DNA of 34,028 nt from Bacillota bacterium (GCA_012839845.1 DUMM01000046.1:1-34028), one strand, 5' to 3'; shown: positions 1 to 9,340, counted from the first letter of the stretch. Numbers and translations are program-made. The notes: generated by a model not told the origin, from the sequence alone.

Positions 1-847
1 CCAGCAGCTTGCCCCGGGAACGGAAATACGCCAGCCGCTCCTGCAGCTCTTCTTCGATGGCAACCAGGGCCCGCTTCATCTTCTCCTCGGACGTGACGTA
101 GTGGTTGGCGGGATAGATGGTTACTTGCTCAAGTTCTCCCAAGATCTCCCCGGTGATGGGATCTATCTCCAGGATCCGATCAACTTCATCGCCAAACAGT
201 TCAATGCGGATGATGTTCTCGTTGTAGACCGGAATGATCTCGATGACATCTCCCCTGACCCGAAAGGTACCCCGGGTAAAGCCCATATCATTCCGCTGAT
301 ACCGAATGCCAACCAGCCTCCGCAGGATCTTGTCCCGGTCCCGGAATTCTCCGTGCTGCAAAGACAAGGTCATCCCCACATAGTCTTCCGGTGACCCCAG
401 GCCGTATATACACGACACACTGGCAACGATAATCACATCCCGCCGCTCGAAAAGGGCACTGGTGGCGGCGTGCCGCAGCCGATCGATTTCATCATTAATC
501 GAGGCGTCTTTTTCGATATACGTATCAGTCTGGGGCACGTAAGCCTCCGGCTGATAGTAATCGTAATAGCTGACAAAATAGTGGACAGCATTGTGCGGAA
601 AGAACTGCCGAAACTCACTGCACAGCTGAGCTGCCAATGTCTTGTTGTGGGCGATGACTAAAGTCGGTTTCTGAACCCTAGCAATTACATGGGCCAGGGT
701 GAACGTCTTGCCTGTACCGGTGGCCCCCAGGAGGGTCTGCTCCCGCATACCCGCTTCAATGCCTGCTGCCAAGGCGTCTATTGCTTGCGGCTGATCGCCG
801 GAAGGACTGAAATCCGAAACCACCTGAAAAGGTCGGCTCTTGACCAT
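1..847 (-). CDS. uvrB: UvrABC system protein B (excinuclease subunit B), N-terminal part; gene runs off the left edge
   Basis: Minus-strand translation from ATG at 847: [122 protein letters not shown]..., diagnostic UvrB helicase motifs; AAGGAG upstream. Open at the window edge, so absent from the ORF track. Confidence 0.97.
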   Translation of the reverse strand, partial: MVKSRPFQVVSDFSPSGDQPQAIDALAAGIEAGMREQTLLGATGTGKTFTLAHVIARVQKPTLVIAHNKTLAAQLCSEFRQFFPHNAVHYFVSYYDYYQPEAYVPQTDTYIEKDASINDEIDRLRHAATSALFERRDVIIVASVSCIYGLGSPEDYVGMTLSLQHGEFRDRDKILRRLVGIRYQRNDMGFTRGTFRVRGDVIEIIPVYNENIIRIELFGDEVDRILEIDPITGEILGELEQVTIYPANHYVTSEEKMKRALVAIEEELQERLAYFRSRGKLL

Positions 848-954
848 CAAAGCTCAACTCCTTCGAGGCTGTCTAGATACAGGCTGTCCCAGGGACAGAG
901 ATGGGACGATAGGCTGTCCTCCTACCTGCCGACGTATGCCTCGGGTAACATTCT

Positions 955-983
955 ATTATACCGCACAGAGGAATCCGCTGTGG
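955..983 (-). promoter_or_regulatory. Putative sigma-A promoter of uvrB (-10 TATAAT at 955-960, weak -35)
   Basis: Perfect TATAAT on the minus strand about 110 nt upstream of the uvrB start; -35 only partial (TCCACA-like). Confidence 0.5.
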
Positions 984-1002
984 AAAACCGGCTGGATCTA
1001 TA

Positions 1003-1016
1003 CGAACATATATTCT
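1003..1016 (-). promoter_or_regulatory. Candidate LexA/DinR (SOS) box upstream of uvrB
   Basis: Minus strand AGAATATATGTTCG versus Gram-positive consensus CGAACRNRYGTTYG: 12 of 14 positions compatible. Confidence 0.45.
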
Positions 1017-1042
1017 TTCTCTGAAGGAAAAGTTATTCCTGC

Positions 1043-2242
1043 TCAGTCTTGTGGGTGGGAAGAGGCAGATACGAGCCGCGAGGCTGGAACCACCACTACC
1101 CCTTCTTCCTGAAAGCGGGGGATCATCTCTACCAGTGCGCGGTAGGTCTGGGGACGGACATGGCCGATGCCCAGAGCTTGTCCATCCCGTTTAGCCCGCC
1201 GGATGAGGCGTTCGATCTGGGCTTTGACTTTCTCTACGTCTGACTCATGGTCCAAGAACATCTGGTTGACAGCAGTCGGTATACCCATTTCCCCAGCAAT
1301 GCGTCCGGCCACAGACCCGGGAGATGTGCGGCTGTCCACAAAATACAAGCCCCGTTCCCGGACCACTTCTAAGACTACCCGCACCACCCGCTCGTCGGAG
1401 GTGGCTTTGGAACCCATATGGTTGTTTACACCTGCCACCTCACCCACCGATGCCAAGGCTTCTTCCACCCGGCGGCGGATATCAGCATCATCGAGATCGG
1501 TGGTAATAAAGCCGTCGTCCAGTTCAATCTCGGGATCCAGGGGCTCCATGGGCAAGTGCAGAATCACTTCATGTCCCCGCTGGCGGAGAAGCTCGGCCTG
1601 TTCCCTTGTCTTCTCCCTCCCGGGCAGTACCGCAGCGGTAAAGGGGAGATCGAGGCTGAGAAACCTTTCGGCCATCGCCCAATTGTAACCCCAGTCATCG
1701 ATGATCAGCGCAATCCGGGGCAGGAACCTGACCGTCAGCTGAACCTCCGGTAGTACACTTGAACCAGCAAGGTCCAAAGCGCTTCTTCGGGGACCATCCA
1801 AAGCAATCGACAGCTCTCCAGACAAGCGCCACTGAGCCGTACGCACTTGCTGCCCGTTCTTCTCCTCTGCAGGATCCGCAGATGGTGTATGGGAGGCGTC
1901 GGTGCAGCTGGCTCCAAACAGCGAGCTTGTCCCTAACACGGCCGCCTCCGGTGCAAGATCCCTGCCGAGCCCTGAGAACCCCAGAAGCCGGGGGCTGCCG
2001 TCTACCGGTCTCAGCAAAAGGGCCCCATGTCCTTCATTGGAAACAGCTGCAGGCAGCAGCGATGGCGACATAACCGCTTGGGACCGCACAAGCTGCAAAA
2101 GCTGGACAATAAAGACGGCGGTGACGGTAATTACAATCAAGATCACGGCAGTAAGCAATAAACAGCCGTTCTGCCGGACAACCTTGCGGATTTCATCCCC
2201 TGCTCGCGAACGTCTGTAAATCTGCCTCAAACTCAGCTGCAC
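1043..2242 (-). CDS. Divergent polysaccharide deacetylase family protein (YibQ/DUF610-like) with N-terminal TM anchor
   Basis: 399 aa; motif RIALIIDDWGYNWAMAERFLSLDLPFTAAVLPGREKT...GHEVILHLPMEP...GVNNHMGSKAT...GLYFVDSRTSP; N-terminal hydrophobic segment; GTG start. Confidence 0.85.
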   Translation of the reverse strand: MQLSLRQIYRRSRAGDEIRKVVRQNGCLLLTAVILIVITVTAVFIVQLLQLVRSQAVMSPSLLPAAVSNEGHGALLLRPVDGSPRLLGFSGLGRDLAPEAAVLGTSSLFGASCTDASHTPSADPAEEKNGQQVRTAQWRLSGELSIALDGPRRSALDLAGSSVLPEVQLTVRFLPRIALIIDDWGYNWAMAERFLSLDLPFTAAVLPGREKTREQAELLRQRGHEVILHLPMEPLDPEIELDDGFITTDLDDADIRRRVEEALASVGEVAGVNNHMGSKATSDERVVRVVLEVVRERGLYFVDSRTSPGSVAGRIAGEMGIPTAVNQMFLDHESDVEKVKAQIERLIRRAKRDGQALGIGHVRPQTYRALVEMIPRFQEEGVVVVPASRLVSASSHPQD

Positions 2243-2251
2243 CCCTGTCGG

Positions 2252-3496
2252 TCACTTTTCACGCCTCTGCAGCCAGCGGCTGAAGGGACTCTGTGAGACT
2301 ATAGTCAAGCCTCCCTGTGCGTGGGGACCAGGTACAAATACTACTCCTAGAGGCGGCAGTTTTCCTTTGTACTGTACGGTGCGGTCGCCCTTCCCGCTCA
2401 ATCTGCCGTTTACAGTTATGGTGGGGTCTATCACCCAAGGCAGCATCGCCTGTCGGACATCGTCGGGAGAATAGACCGGAAATCCATTGATGGCTAGAAT
2501 AATATCTCCAGGCACCAATCCCATTGCCTCAGCCGGCGAACCTGGCTTTACACCCAGGACCATGGCGCCGTAATCAGAACGGAAAATGGGCGGGTTAGCC
2601 CGCTCCTCTTTCTGTCCCAAGTAAATCACCAACTCATGACCCAGGGGAGCACCCAACGCCGCCAGCCAGCGAAGCCACCGCACTGAAGCGGAAATCAAGG
2701 CGGCGGCAAGCAGGAGCAGGCTGTAGAGCGCCAGGCGGCGGGCAGAATAAACGGCTTTCTCCTTAGGCAGACGGGAAAGACAGACATCGCTGTAGCCTAG
2801 GACGGCCATCATGGGGAACAGCATATATAGGAACCCCCGGCCATCCTCTGGAACTACCTCCGGCCGGATCAGAGGCCACCAGTCGGGCATGGCAACTAAA
2901 TCCGCCCCGGTCAAATCGCCCACCGCGGTCACCAGCACCAAGGTCAGCATCGGCAGGGGCCAGAACTTCTGGAGGCTGAGGCCGCCCACTACCTCGCCCT
3001 CCCCAGTGCGAAGATACACGGGACTGGGATTTAGGTGACCCTGCCAGCGGATCAAAACCGCTTCCACCATGTGAAGTACAGCCACCAGCGAAATGACAGC
3101 CGGCACATTCAAAGCTGGCCAGCCCAGCGCCAGGTGACTCAAGCTCAAAATACCCCCGGCGTACGAAAAGCAGAGGTACCGGGGATGAACCAGCATCAAG
3201 AGTAAAGCCAGCGGCCAGACATACCAAAGGCCCGTTTCAGAAAGGGGAATCCCTATGCCGACAAAAGTCAAGGTGGCAAACAAGCCCCCCAATATCCCGT
3301 ACAGCAGAGTGTTTATGGTCTCTGAAGGCGGGTCGGTGAAGGCGGTCCCAAAGAGGCGCTCCTCCAAAACAGCCCGACGCCGGTACTGGCTGTAGCTCAG
3401 CATCACCAGCAGGCCGACGATAACAAGAAAATCGGGGCTCAAAAACATTCGCGGGATGGCCCGCCCGACCAAGCCTAAAAGCTCCCAGATCGGCAT
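2252..3496 (-). CDS. Multi-TM membrane protein with C-terminal PDZ domain (MinJ-like architecture)
   Basis: 414 aa; several hydrophobic helices followed by PDZ segment GAMVLGVKPGSPAEAMGLVPGDIILAINGFPVYSPDDVRQAM; adjacent to ctpA and uvrB. Confidence 0.75.
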   Translation of the reverse strand: MPIWELLGLVGRAIPRMFLSPDFLVIVGLLVMLSYSQYRRRAVLEERLFGTAFTDPPSETINTLLYGILGGLFATLTFVGIGIPLSETGLWYVWPLALLLMLVHPRYLCFSYAGGILSLSHLALGWPALNVPAVISLVAVLHMVEAVLIRWQGHLNPSPVYLRTGEGEVVGGLSLQKFWPLPMLTLVLVTAVGDLTGADLVAMPDWWPLIRPEVVPEDGRGFLYMLFPMMAVLGYSDVCLSRLPKEKAVYSARRLALYSLLLLAAALISASVRWLRWLAALGAPLGHELVIYLGQKEERANPPIFRSDYGAMVLGVKPGSPAEAMGLVPGDIILAINGFPVYSPDDVRQAMLPWVIDPTITVNGRLSGKGDRTVQYKGKLPPLGVVFVPGPHAQGGLTIVSQSPFSRWLQRREK

Positions 3497-3516
3497 TGAC
3501 GACCACCCCCGTCTGC

Positions 3517-3538
3517 TGAGCCGCGCAGCAGCGGCTCA
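3517..3538 (-). other. RNA hairpin in the ctp-PDZ intergenic region
   Basis: TGAGCCGC-GCAGCA-GCGGCTCA: perfect 8-bp stem, 6-nt loop, directly upstream of the PDZ-gene ribosome binding region. Confidence 0.55.
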
Positions 3539-3594
3539 CAACACATAACAAATATGTGCAAACTGTCCTCGGCCGGCCATTCCTGCCTGGCCGC

Positions 3595-4833
3595 CTAGCT
3601 TGCCCTTCTCAGCTCCGCCGCCCGCAGCAAATTCAGGGCAGCCTGCAGCTGGATATCCTTGGCAACATCCACCGTATTTCCGCCTTCGTAATCCGAAAGG
3701 TAATAGGGCGGTTCCTCTCCCTCCGGCAGACTGACCACCACATCGGGCTCGATGCCCACAGAGTGAATATCCCTGCCGCCGGCCGTTTGGTATCGGGCAG
3801 TGGTCAACGAAAGGGCTGAACCGTCCCGCAGGGGAATCACCGTCTGCACCAGTCCCTTGCCAAAGGTCTTGGTGCCGACCAGGGTCGCAACTCCCCTGTC
3901 CTGCAGCGCTCCCGAAACTATCTCCGAAGCGCTGGCGCTGTACCCATCTACCATGACCACCATGGGGTAGTTCCTGGCAGCGTCATCTCCCTGGGCTTCG
4001 ATGGTCTGCACGACGCCGCTGCGGCCCACCACATGGAGTATTGGTCCCTTCCCCAGGAACTTGTCGGCAATGTCAATGGCAGCTGTCAAAAGTCCGCCGG
4101 GATTGCCCCTCAGGTCCAGGATAAGGGCCTCCATCCCCTGCTTCTCCAGGGCCTGCAGGGCCTGTTCCAATTCCTGGGCAGATCGCTCGCTGAAACTGGA
4201 CAGGCGGATATAGCCGATGCTGCCGTCCAGCAGTACCTGTCTGGTCACACTCTTCACTTGGATGATCTCCCGGATGATGGTGACTTCCTGGAACTCGCCG
4301 TTTTTCTTGCGGACCCCCAGCACCACCTTGGCGCCAGGTTCTCCCCGCATCAGACTGACCGCTTCATCCTGGGACATGTTCTTGGTCGGTTTGCCGTCGA
4401 TATACTCGATGACATCGCCGCCCCGAAGCCCAGCATAAAAGCCTGGGGTCTGTTCAATGGGGGCGACTATAGTCAGTTTGTTGTCCCGCATCCCCACGAC
4501 TATACCTATTCCGCCGTAAACGCCGGTAGTATCAACCTGCATTTGCTTGTAAGCCTCAGGATCCATATACCGAGTGTAGGGGTCATTGAGGCTCCCCAGC
4601 ATACCGTTGATGCTGCCGGTTGCAACATAGGCTCTGAAAAGGTCTGTTAAGCTTACTGGATCCACATACTGGGTCCTAATCAATGCGGCAACTTCCAATA
4701 CGGTCCTCAGATCGGCAAATCTGCCATCATCGGCGCCAGCCCTGCCCAAAAGAGAGTCAAAAACCCCTACCGCCAGTACTGTGACCAGAATGAGGGCTAA
4801 AAGGACTCTGCGTTTATTGGTCAATTGGCTCAC
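3595..4833 (-). CDS. ctpA: S41 family C-terminal processing peptidase (CtpA/CtpB type)
   Basis: 412 aa; PDZ (GGIGIVVGMRDNKLTIVAPIEQTPGFYAGLRGGDVIEYIDG) plus catalytic segment LILDLRGNPGGLLTAAIDIADKFL...MVVMVDGYSASASEIVSGALQD...GTKTFGKGLVQ. Confidence 0.95.
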   Translation of the reverse strand: MSQLTNKRRVLLALILVTVLAVGVFDSLLGRAGADDGRFADLRTVLEVAALIRTQYVDPVSLTDLFRAYVATGSINGMLGSLNDPYTRYMDPEAYKQMQVDTTGVYGGIGIVVGMRDNKLTIVAPIEQTPGFYAGLRGGDVIEYIDGKPTKNMSQDEAVSLMRGEPGAKVVLGVRKKNGEFQEVTIIREIIQVKSVTRQVLLDGSIGYIRLSSFSERSAQELEQALQALEKQGMEALILDLRGNPGGLLTAAIDIADKFLGKGPILHVVGRSGVVQTIEAQGDDAARNYPMVVMVDGYSASASEIVSGALQDRGVATLVGTKTFGKGLVQTVIPLRDGSALSLTTARYQTAGGRDIHSVGIEPDVVVSLPEGEEPPYYLSDYEGGNTVDVAKDIQLQAALNLLRAAELRRAS

Positions 4834-5194
4834 CTGTCCTTCCCCACTGTTTGCTTATCCTATATGCGAACCGGCACGGGGCTATGCTCTCGTAACCAGC
4901 TGCGTCAAGGCAATATCTTAAGAAAAGTTACTTTTAATTATAGCCCAGGCTACCAGCCAGCGCAAGGCGACATCCCGCCGCTGAGAAGCCGCCGTGCCCC
5001 GTCAAGAGCGATCCTCACGGTATTCATGTAAGAATTCCCCACCGCCTCCCGGCCTCCTCCGCTGGAATGAGACTTCAGTTAGGATCTTTTTCCTGCGAGT
5101 CCTAATAGGGACACCGCTTCCGGCGTTGAATAATAAACATTGCAGATCTGGGGCAGGTTTAGTGGGACGCCGGGCAAGTTAAGACTAAGGAGAG

Positions 5195-5272
5195 ATGAGT
5201 ATGCTTGAGTTGATTGGTGCCGTAGTTGTGATTTGGATCATCATCACATTCCTGAACACCCACGCACTCTAG
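5195..5272 (+). CDS. Possible single-TM micropeptide MSMLELIGAVVVIWIIITFLNTHAL (or MLELIG... from 5201)
   Basis: Short ORF below the ORF-track length cutoff; RBS-like AAGGAGAG just upstream; continuous hydrophobic core; stop TAG 5270-5272 followed within 8 nt by a perfect 10-bp hairpin. Confidence 0.5.
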   Translation: MSMLELIGAVVVIWIIITFLNTHAL

Positions 5273-5279
5273 GCCTTTG

Positions 5280-5303
5280 GAAATAGCCCCCCCGGGCTAT
5301 TTC
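5280..5303 (+). terminator. Intrinsic-terminator-like hairpin after the micropeptide ORF
   Basis: GAAATAGCCC-CCCC-GGGCTATTTC, perfect 10-bp stem with 4-nt loop, followed by CTCTCT (imperfect U tract). Confidence 0.65.
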
Positions 5304-5386
5304 CTCTCTACGGCAAATCCAGCTGGCCCCTGCCTCCCCCAGCAGGTGGTGCAGGCAGGCAGGCCGGCAGCCGGAGCGATGGATGT

Positions 5387-6418
5387 ATGAACATCGGGCG
5401 CATAACTGCCATCGTGTGCAAAGACTTTCTCGAGGCCCTGCGGAACAAGACTGTCTTGATCGCCGTCTTGTTACCGCTGGTTGCCTCCCTGTTTCTCGCG
5501 GCCGTAGACAACCCCCAGCAGCCCCAGATGTTTTTGGTGGGGGTAACCGGAAGCGAAAGCCGCCAGCTGACTCTGTTCCTGAAAGAGGCTGCCGCTGATG
5601 CCATCGTCGTGTCCCCTTACAGGGATGCAGCCGCCGGCAAAGAGGCGGTAACCCAGGGACAGATCCATGCTCTGATCGTGGCCGAACCGGGAGAAAGGTT
5701 CATCGCCTACCTAGACGGAGCTAATCCGATGAATTACTTTCCCTTGAAAGACGTTCTACAAACGGTGCTGTCTGCCTACAAGGGCCGCAGGTTTGAACCG
5801 GTGGTCGACCTGGTGATCCTCAATCAGGGCAAGACCAGTACTTCCCTGCTGCCTCTGTGGCTGACTGTCACCGCTGTGATGATCGGGGTTATGGTTTTGT
5901 CCGGCAGCTTCGCCGAGGAGAAGGAAAAGGGCACGCTGGACAGCATTCGGGTCTCTTCGGCCGTCGATGGGGAGATTCTCTTGGGGAAAGGCATTTTTGG
6001 TACCCTGCTGGTGCTGGTGGTCTCGTCCATCATGCTTTGGCTGAATAAAGTTGAACTCAAGGGTGAGCCGGCAGCAGCCGCTGCCCTACTTCTCATCTTG
6101 GGAGCTGTGAGCTTTACTGCTATAGGACTCATTATCGGGCTTCATGCCCGCTCACAATCGGCGGCCAGAGCCATCAGCACTCTTGTCTATCTTCCCTTGA
6201 TCTTCCCCGCTGTAACAGCGGACTTATCCCCTATCACCAGAAGGGCGGCGGAGGTACTGCCCAGCTTTTACTTGTACCGGGGTTTGAGGAAGGCGCTGCA
6301 GTATCAGGCGGATTGGGAGAGTGTGGGCGGCGAGATTCTGCCTTTGGCGGGATTTGCCCTGGTGCTTTCCCTCCTCACCCTCCTGGCCTACCGGCGCACC
6401 CTTGATCGGGAGCGCTGA
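5387..6418 (+). CDS. ABC-2 type transporter permease
   Basis: 343 aa; N-terminal TM then extracytoplasmic region, then cluster of TM helices with SGSFAEEKEKGTLDSIRVSSAVDGEILLGKGIFGTLL; adjacent to ATPase gene. Confidence 0.9.
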   Translation: MNIGRITAIVCKDFLEALRNKTVLIAVLLPLVASLFLAAVDNPQQPQMFLVGVTGSESRQLTLFLKEAAADAIVVSPYRDAAAGKEAVTQGQIHALIVAEPGERFIAYLDGANPMNYFPLKDVLQTVLSAYKGRRFEPVVDLVILNQGKTSTSLLPLWLTVTAVMIGVMVLSGSFAEEKEKGTLDSIRVSSAVDGEILLGKGIFGTLLVLVVSSIMLWLNKVELKGEPAAAAALLLILGAVSFTAIGLIIGLHARSQSAARAISTLVYLPLIFPAVTADLSPITRRAAEVLPSFYLYRGLRKALQYQADWESVGGEILPLAGFALVLSLLTLLAYRRTLDRER

Positions 6419-6420
6419 GC

Positions 6421-7356
6421 ATGCAAAGGGCGGTGATTGCCATGACCCAGCCGGCGATTGCGGTGGAAAATTTAGTGAAGCAATACGGCCAGACTCTAGC
6501 CCTGCAAGGGATCAGCTTTCAGGTGTACCCGGGGGAGGTTTTCGGTTATTTGGGCCCCAACGGCGCCGGCAAAACCACTACCATCAGGCTCTTGGCAGGC
6601 CTCAGCAGCCCTACCAGCGGTGCCTGCTGGGTGCTGGGGCAGCCGACCTTCAAGAATCCTGCCCTTTACCGGCATCTGGGGATAGTCTTCGAAGAAAGCC
6701 ATCTGTACGAGCGGCTTACGGGGATGGAAAACCTCCGGTTCTTTGGCGCGCTCCACGGCGTACCCACCGCTAGAATACAGGAGCTCCTGGAGACTTATGA
6801 CTTGGTCAAAGCTGCCAAGCGGCCGGTGAGGACCTATTCCAAGGGGATGAAAAGGCGGCTTTTTATCTGCCGGGCGCTGCTCCACGACCCAGAAGTGCTG
6901 ATCATGGACGAACCTACCAGCGGCCTAGATCCCACTTCAGCTGCGGTGATTCATGCCGCCATCGATCACTACCGAAAGCAGGGGAAGACCATTTTCCTGA
7001 GCACCCACGATATGTCCGAAGCGGAAGCACTCTGCGACCGGGTCGCTTTCCTCAGCAAAGGCAGAATTGCCGCGCTGGACCAGCCTAAGGCCCTCATGCG
7101 CAGGTACGGTCAGCCGGTTGTGGTGATACAGCTCAAGCCTGCGGCTGAGGCTGTAGACACCTTGGAGAAGGCAGTTTCTTCAGACCAAGTCTCCTGGGAG
7201 GATGAACTGCTCACCGTTAGGCTGCCTCTAGATGAACCCGGTCTGGGTGCCAAGATCGATCAGCTGAGAGACTGGGGGCAAATTATCTCCATCCACACTC
7301 AAGAAGCTTCCCTGGGCGAGGTATTTCGCCAAGTTACCGGGACAAAACTGCCCTAG
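6421..7356 (+). CDS. ABC transporter ATP-binding protein (start may be the internal ATG at 6445)
   Basis: Walker A GPNGAGKTTT, signature YSKGMKRRLFICRALLHDPEVLIMDEPTSGLDP, H-loop STHDMSEAEALCDRVAFLSKG. Confidence 0.95.
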   Translation: MQRAVIAMTQPAIAVENLVKQYGQTLALQGISFQVYPGEVFGYLGPNGAGKTTTIRLLAGLSSPTSGACWVLGQPTFKNPALYRHLGIVFEESHLYERLTGMENLRFFGALHGVPTARIQELLETYDLVKAAKRPVRTYSKGMKRRLFICRALLHDPEVLIMDEPTSGLDPTSAAVIHAAIDHYRKQGKTIFLSTHDMSEAEALCDRVAFLSKGRIAALDQPKALMRRYGQPVVVIQLKPAAEAVDTLEKAVSSDQVSWEDELLTVRLPLDEPGLGAKIDQLRDWGQIISIHTQEASLGEVFRQVTGTKLP

Positions 7357-7455
7357 TGTGCAACCAGACCTCGGACAACTCACTCACTCCCGCGCCCAAC
7401 TTACTTTACCAAGCTTACCCTAAGGGAAAAGGGCCCCCTTATCCCACCAATGAAA

Positions 7456-7500
7456 AACCACCGCCATCCAGCGGCCCTTTGGCACCGGACAGCGGTGGTT
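7456..7500 (-). terminator. Rho-independent terminator of the transketolase operon
   Basis: Minus strand AACCACCGC ... GCGGTGGTTTTTCATT: 9-bp stem with about 27-nt loop followed by a T run. Confidence 0.7.
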
Positions 7501-7546
7501 AGCTGATTATCCTCCGCTTACATACTGTGGGAAAACCCGTTGAGAA

Positions 7547-8494
7547 TCAGCCTTTCGCCTTCCGCTCTACTACCCGCTTTACTGCCCCGACAATTCCCTC
7601 AGCCGTCAGACCGTAGAACTTCTGAAGTTCATCGGGTTTTCCTGACTGACCGAACACATCCTTAACGCCTACCCGTTCCATGGGGACGGGACAGTTTTCC
7701 ACCACAATCTCAGCCACGGCCCCGCCCAGACCCCCGATGATGTTGTGTTCCTCGGCAGTCACAATGGCACCCGTCTCCCGGGCAGCTTTGACCACGGCTT
7801 CAGCATCAATTGGCTTGATAGTAGCCATATCCAAAACCCGCACCTTGACGCCTTCAGCTTCCAGCATTTCGGCGGCCTTGAGGGCTTCACCCACCATAAT
7901 GCCGCAGGCGATAACGGTCGCAGCATCACCATCTCTGAGCTGGACTGCCTTGCCGATCTCAAACTTGTGGTCTTCATCGAAAATCACCGGCCAGGCGCCT
8001 CGACCCATCCGCAGGTACACAGGCCCTTTATGTTCCGCTGCTGCCTTCACCGCCAGCTTTGTCTCCACGGCGTCAGCTGGAACGATCACCGTCATGCCCG
8101 GCAGTGCCCGCATCAAAGCTATGTCTTCCAGCATCTGATGGGAGCCGCCGTCTTCGCCCACAGTCACACCGGCGTGGGTTGCGGCGATCTTGACATTCAG
8201 TTTGCCGTAAGCCACGGAATTGCGGATCTGATCATATGCCCTGCCTGCTGCGAAGACGGCAAACGTACTGGCAAAGGGAATTTTGCCCGCTGCAGCCAGA
8301 CCGGCTGCGGTTCCGATGAGATCCTGCTCAGCGATACCGATCTGCACAAAACGCTGCGGAAACGCCTTGGCGAAGTTTGCTGTCTTCGTTGATGCCGACA
8401 GATCAGCATCTAATACCACTATGTCGGGATTTACCTGCCCCAGCTCTACTAAAGTCTCTCCATATGCATCTCTCGTTGCCTTCTTTACAGCCAT
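7547..8494 (-). CDS. Transketolase, C-terminal (pyrimidine-binding plus C-terminal domain) subunit
   Basis: 315 aa; TRDAYGETLVELGQVNPDIVVLDADLSASTKTANFAKAFPQRFVQIGIAEQDLIGTAAGLAAAGKIPFASTFAVFAAGRAYDQIRNSVAYG...GVTVGEDGGSHQMLEDIALMR. Confidence 0.95.
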   Translation of the reverse strand: MAVKKATRDAYGETLVELGQVNPDIVVLDADLSASTKTANFAKAFPQRFVQIGIAEQDLIGTAAGLAAAGKIPFASTFAVFAAGRAYDQIRNSVAYGKLNVKIAATHAGVTVGEDGGSHQMLEDIALMRALPGMTVIVPADAVETKLAVKAAAEHKGPVYLRMGRGAWPVIFDEDHKFEIGKAVQLRDGDAATVIACGIMVGEALKAAEMLEAEGVKVRVLDMATIKPIDAEAVVKAARETGAIVTAEEHNIIGGLGGAVAEIVVENCPVPMERVGVKDVFGQSGKPDELQKFYGLTAEGIVGAVKRVVERKAKG

Positions 8495-8500
8495 TTCCCC

Positions 8501-9340
8501 TCACTCCTCTCCAGCAGCCAGCTCCAGCAAGGCTGCCTCGGCCTGTTCTTTGGAAGGGGCGGTACCGTGCCAACCCACCTGATTCTCCATGAAGGAAACA
8601 CCCTTGCCCTTTACTGTATGGGCAACGATGACAGTTGGCTTTTCCTTTATGCCTCTGGCCAGGCGCAGAGCCGCAATAATCTGGCCGATGTCGTGGCCGT
8701 CAATCTCCACCGCGTACCAGCCGAAGCTGCGGAAGCGGTCAGCGATATGGTTAACGCCTATGACTTCCCGCACATCGCCGTCGATCTGGAGGTTGTTGTT
8801 ATCGATGATGGCCACTAGGTTGTCCAGCTTGTAATGGGCAGCGGTCATAGCTGCTTCCCAGATCATGCCCTCTTCGATTTCGCCATCGCCCAGGAGGGCA
8901 TACACCCGGTAGCTCCGCCCGTCCATTTTGGCTGCCAAAGCCATACCGTTGGCTATGGACAGGCCCTGGCCCAAGGAGCCGGTGGGAACCTCAACTCCCG
9001 GGGTCTTATTGCTGTCCGGATGACCCTGAAGATGGCTGCCCAGCTTGCGGAGGGTCATAAGGTCTTCCAGAGGGAAATAGCCCTTTTCCGCCAGTGCGGC
9101 GTAGAGAATCGGCGCCGCATGCCCTTTTGACAGGACAAATCGATCCCGCTCCGGCCAATCGGGCCTCTTCGGATCGATCTTCATCTCATGCCAGTACAGT
9201 ACCGTGATAATATCCGCTGCGGAGAGGGAACCGCCGGGATGCCCCGAGCCTGCCTCTCCCAGCATCTCAATGACCCGTCTTCTCAAAACCCTTGCCTGTT
9301 TCGCCAATGCTTTTACAACCTGCTCATCAGCGCTGGCCAT
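8501..9340 (-). CDS. Transketolase, N-terminal (TPP-binding) subunit
   Basis: 279 aa; GSGHPGGSLSAADIITVLY...DRFVLSKGHAAPILYAALAEKGYF...TGSLGQGLSIANGMALAAK...YALLGDGEIEEGMIWEAAMTAAHYKLDNLVAIIDNNNLQIDG. Confidence 0.96.
   Translation of the reverse strand: MASADEQVVKALAKQARVLRRRVIEMLGEAGSGHPGGSLSAADIITVLYWHEMKIDPKRPDWPERDRFVLSKGHAAPILYAALAEKGYFPLEDLMTLRKLGSHLQGHPDSNKTPGVEVPTGSLGQGLSIANGMALAAKMDGRSYRVYALLGDGEIEEGMIWEAAMTAAHYKLDNLVAIIDNNNLQIDGDVREVIGVNHIADRFRSFGWYAVEIDGHDIGQIIAALRLARGIKEKPTVIVAHTVKGKGVSFMENQVGWHGTAPSKEQAEAALLELAAGEE

Noticed and set aside
4033-4650. 205-aa + strand ORF antisense to ctpA
   Set aside because: Opposite catalytic S41 peptidase sequence; composition typical of reverse-strand open frames in GC-rich genes.
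7421-7441. TAAGGG...CCCTTA as a terminator for the ABC operon on the + strand
   Set aside because: Only a 6-bp stem and no T run after it; too weak to list as a feature.
7745-8392. 215-aa + strand ORF antisense to transketolase subunit
   Set aside because: Shadow ORF of a conserved enzyme; no independent evidence.
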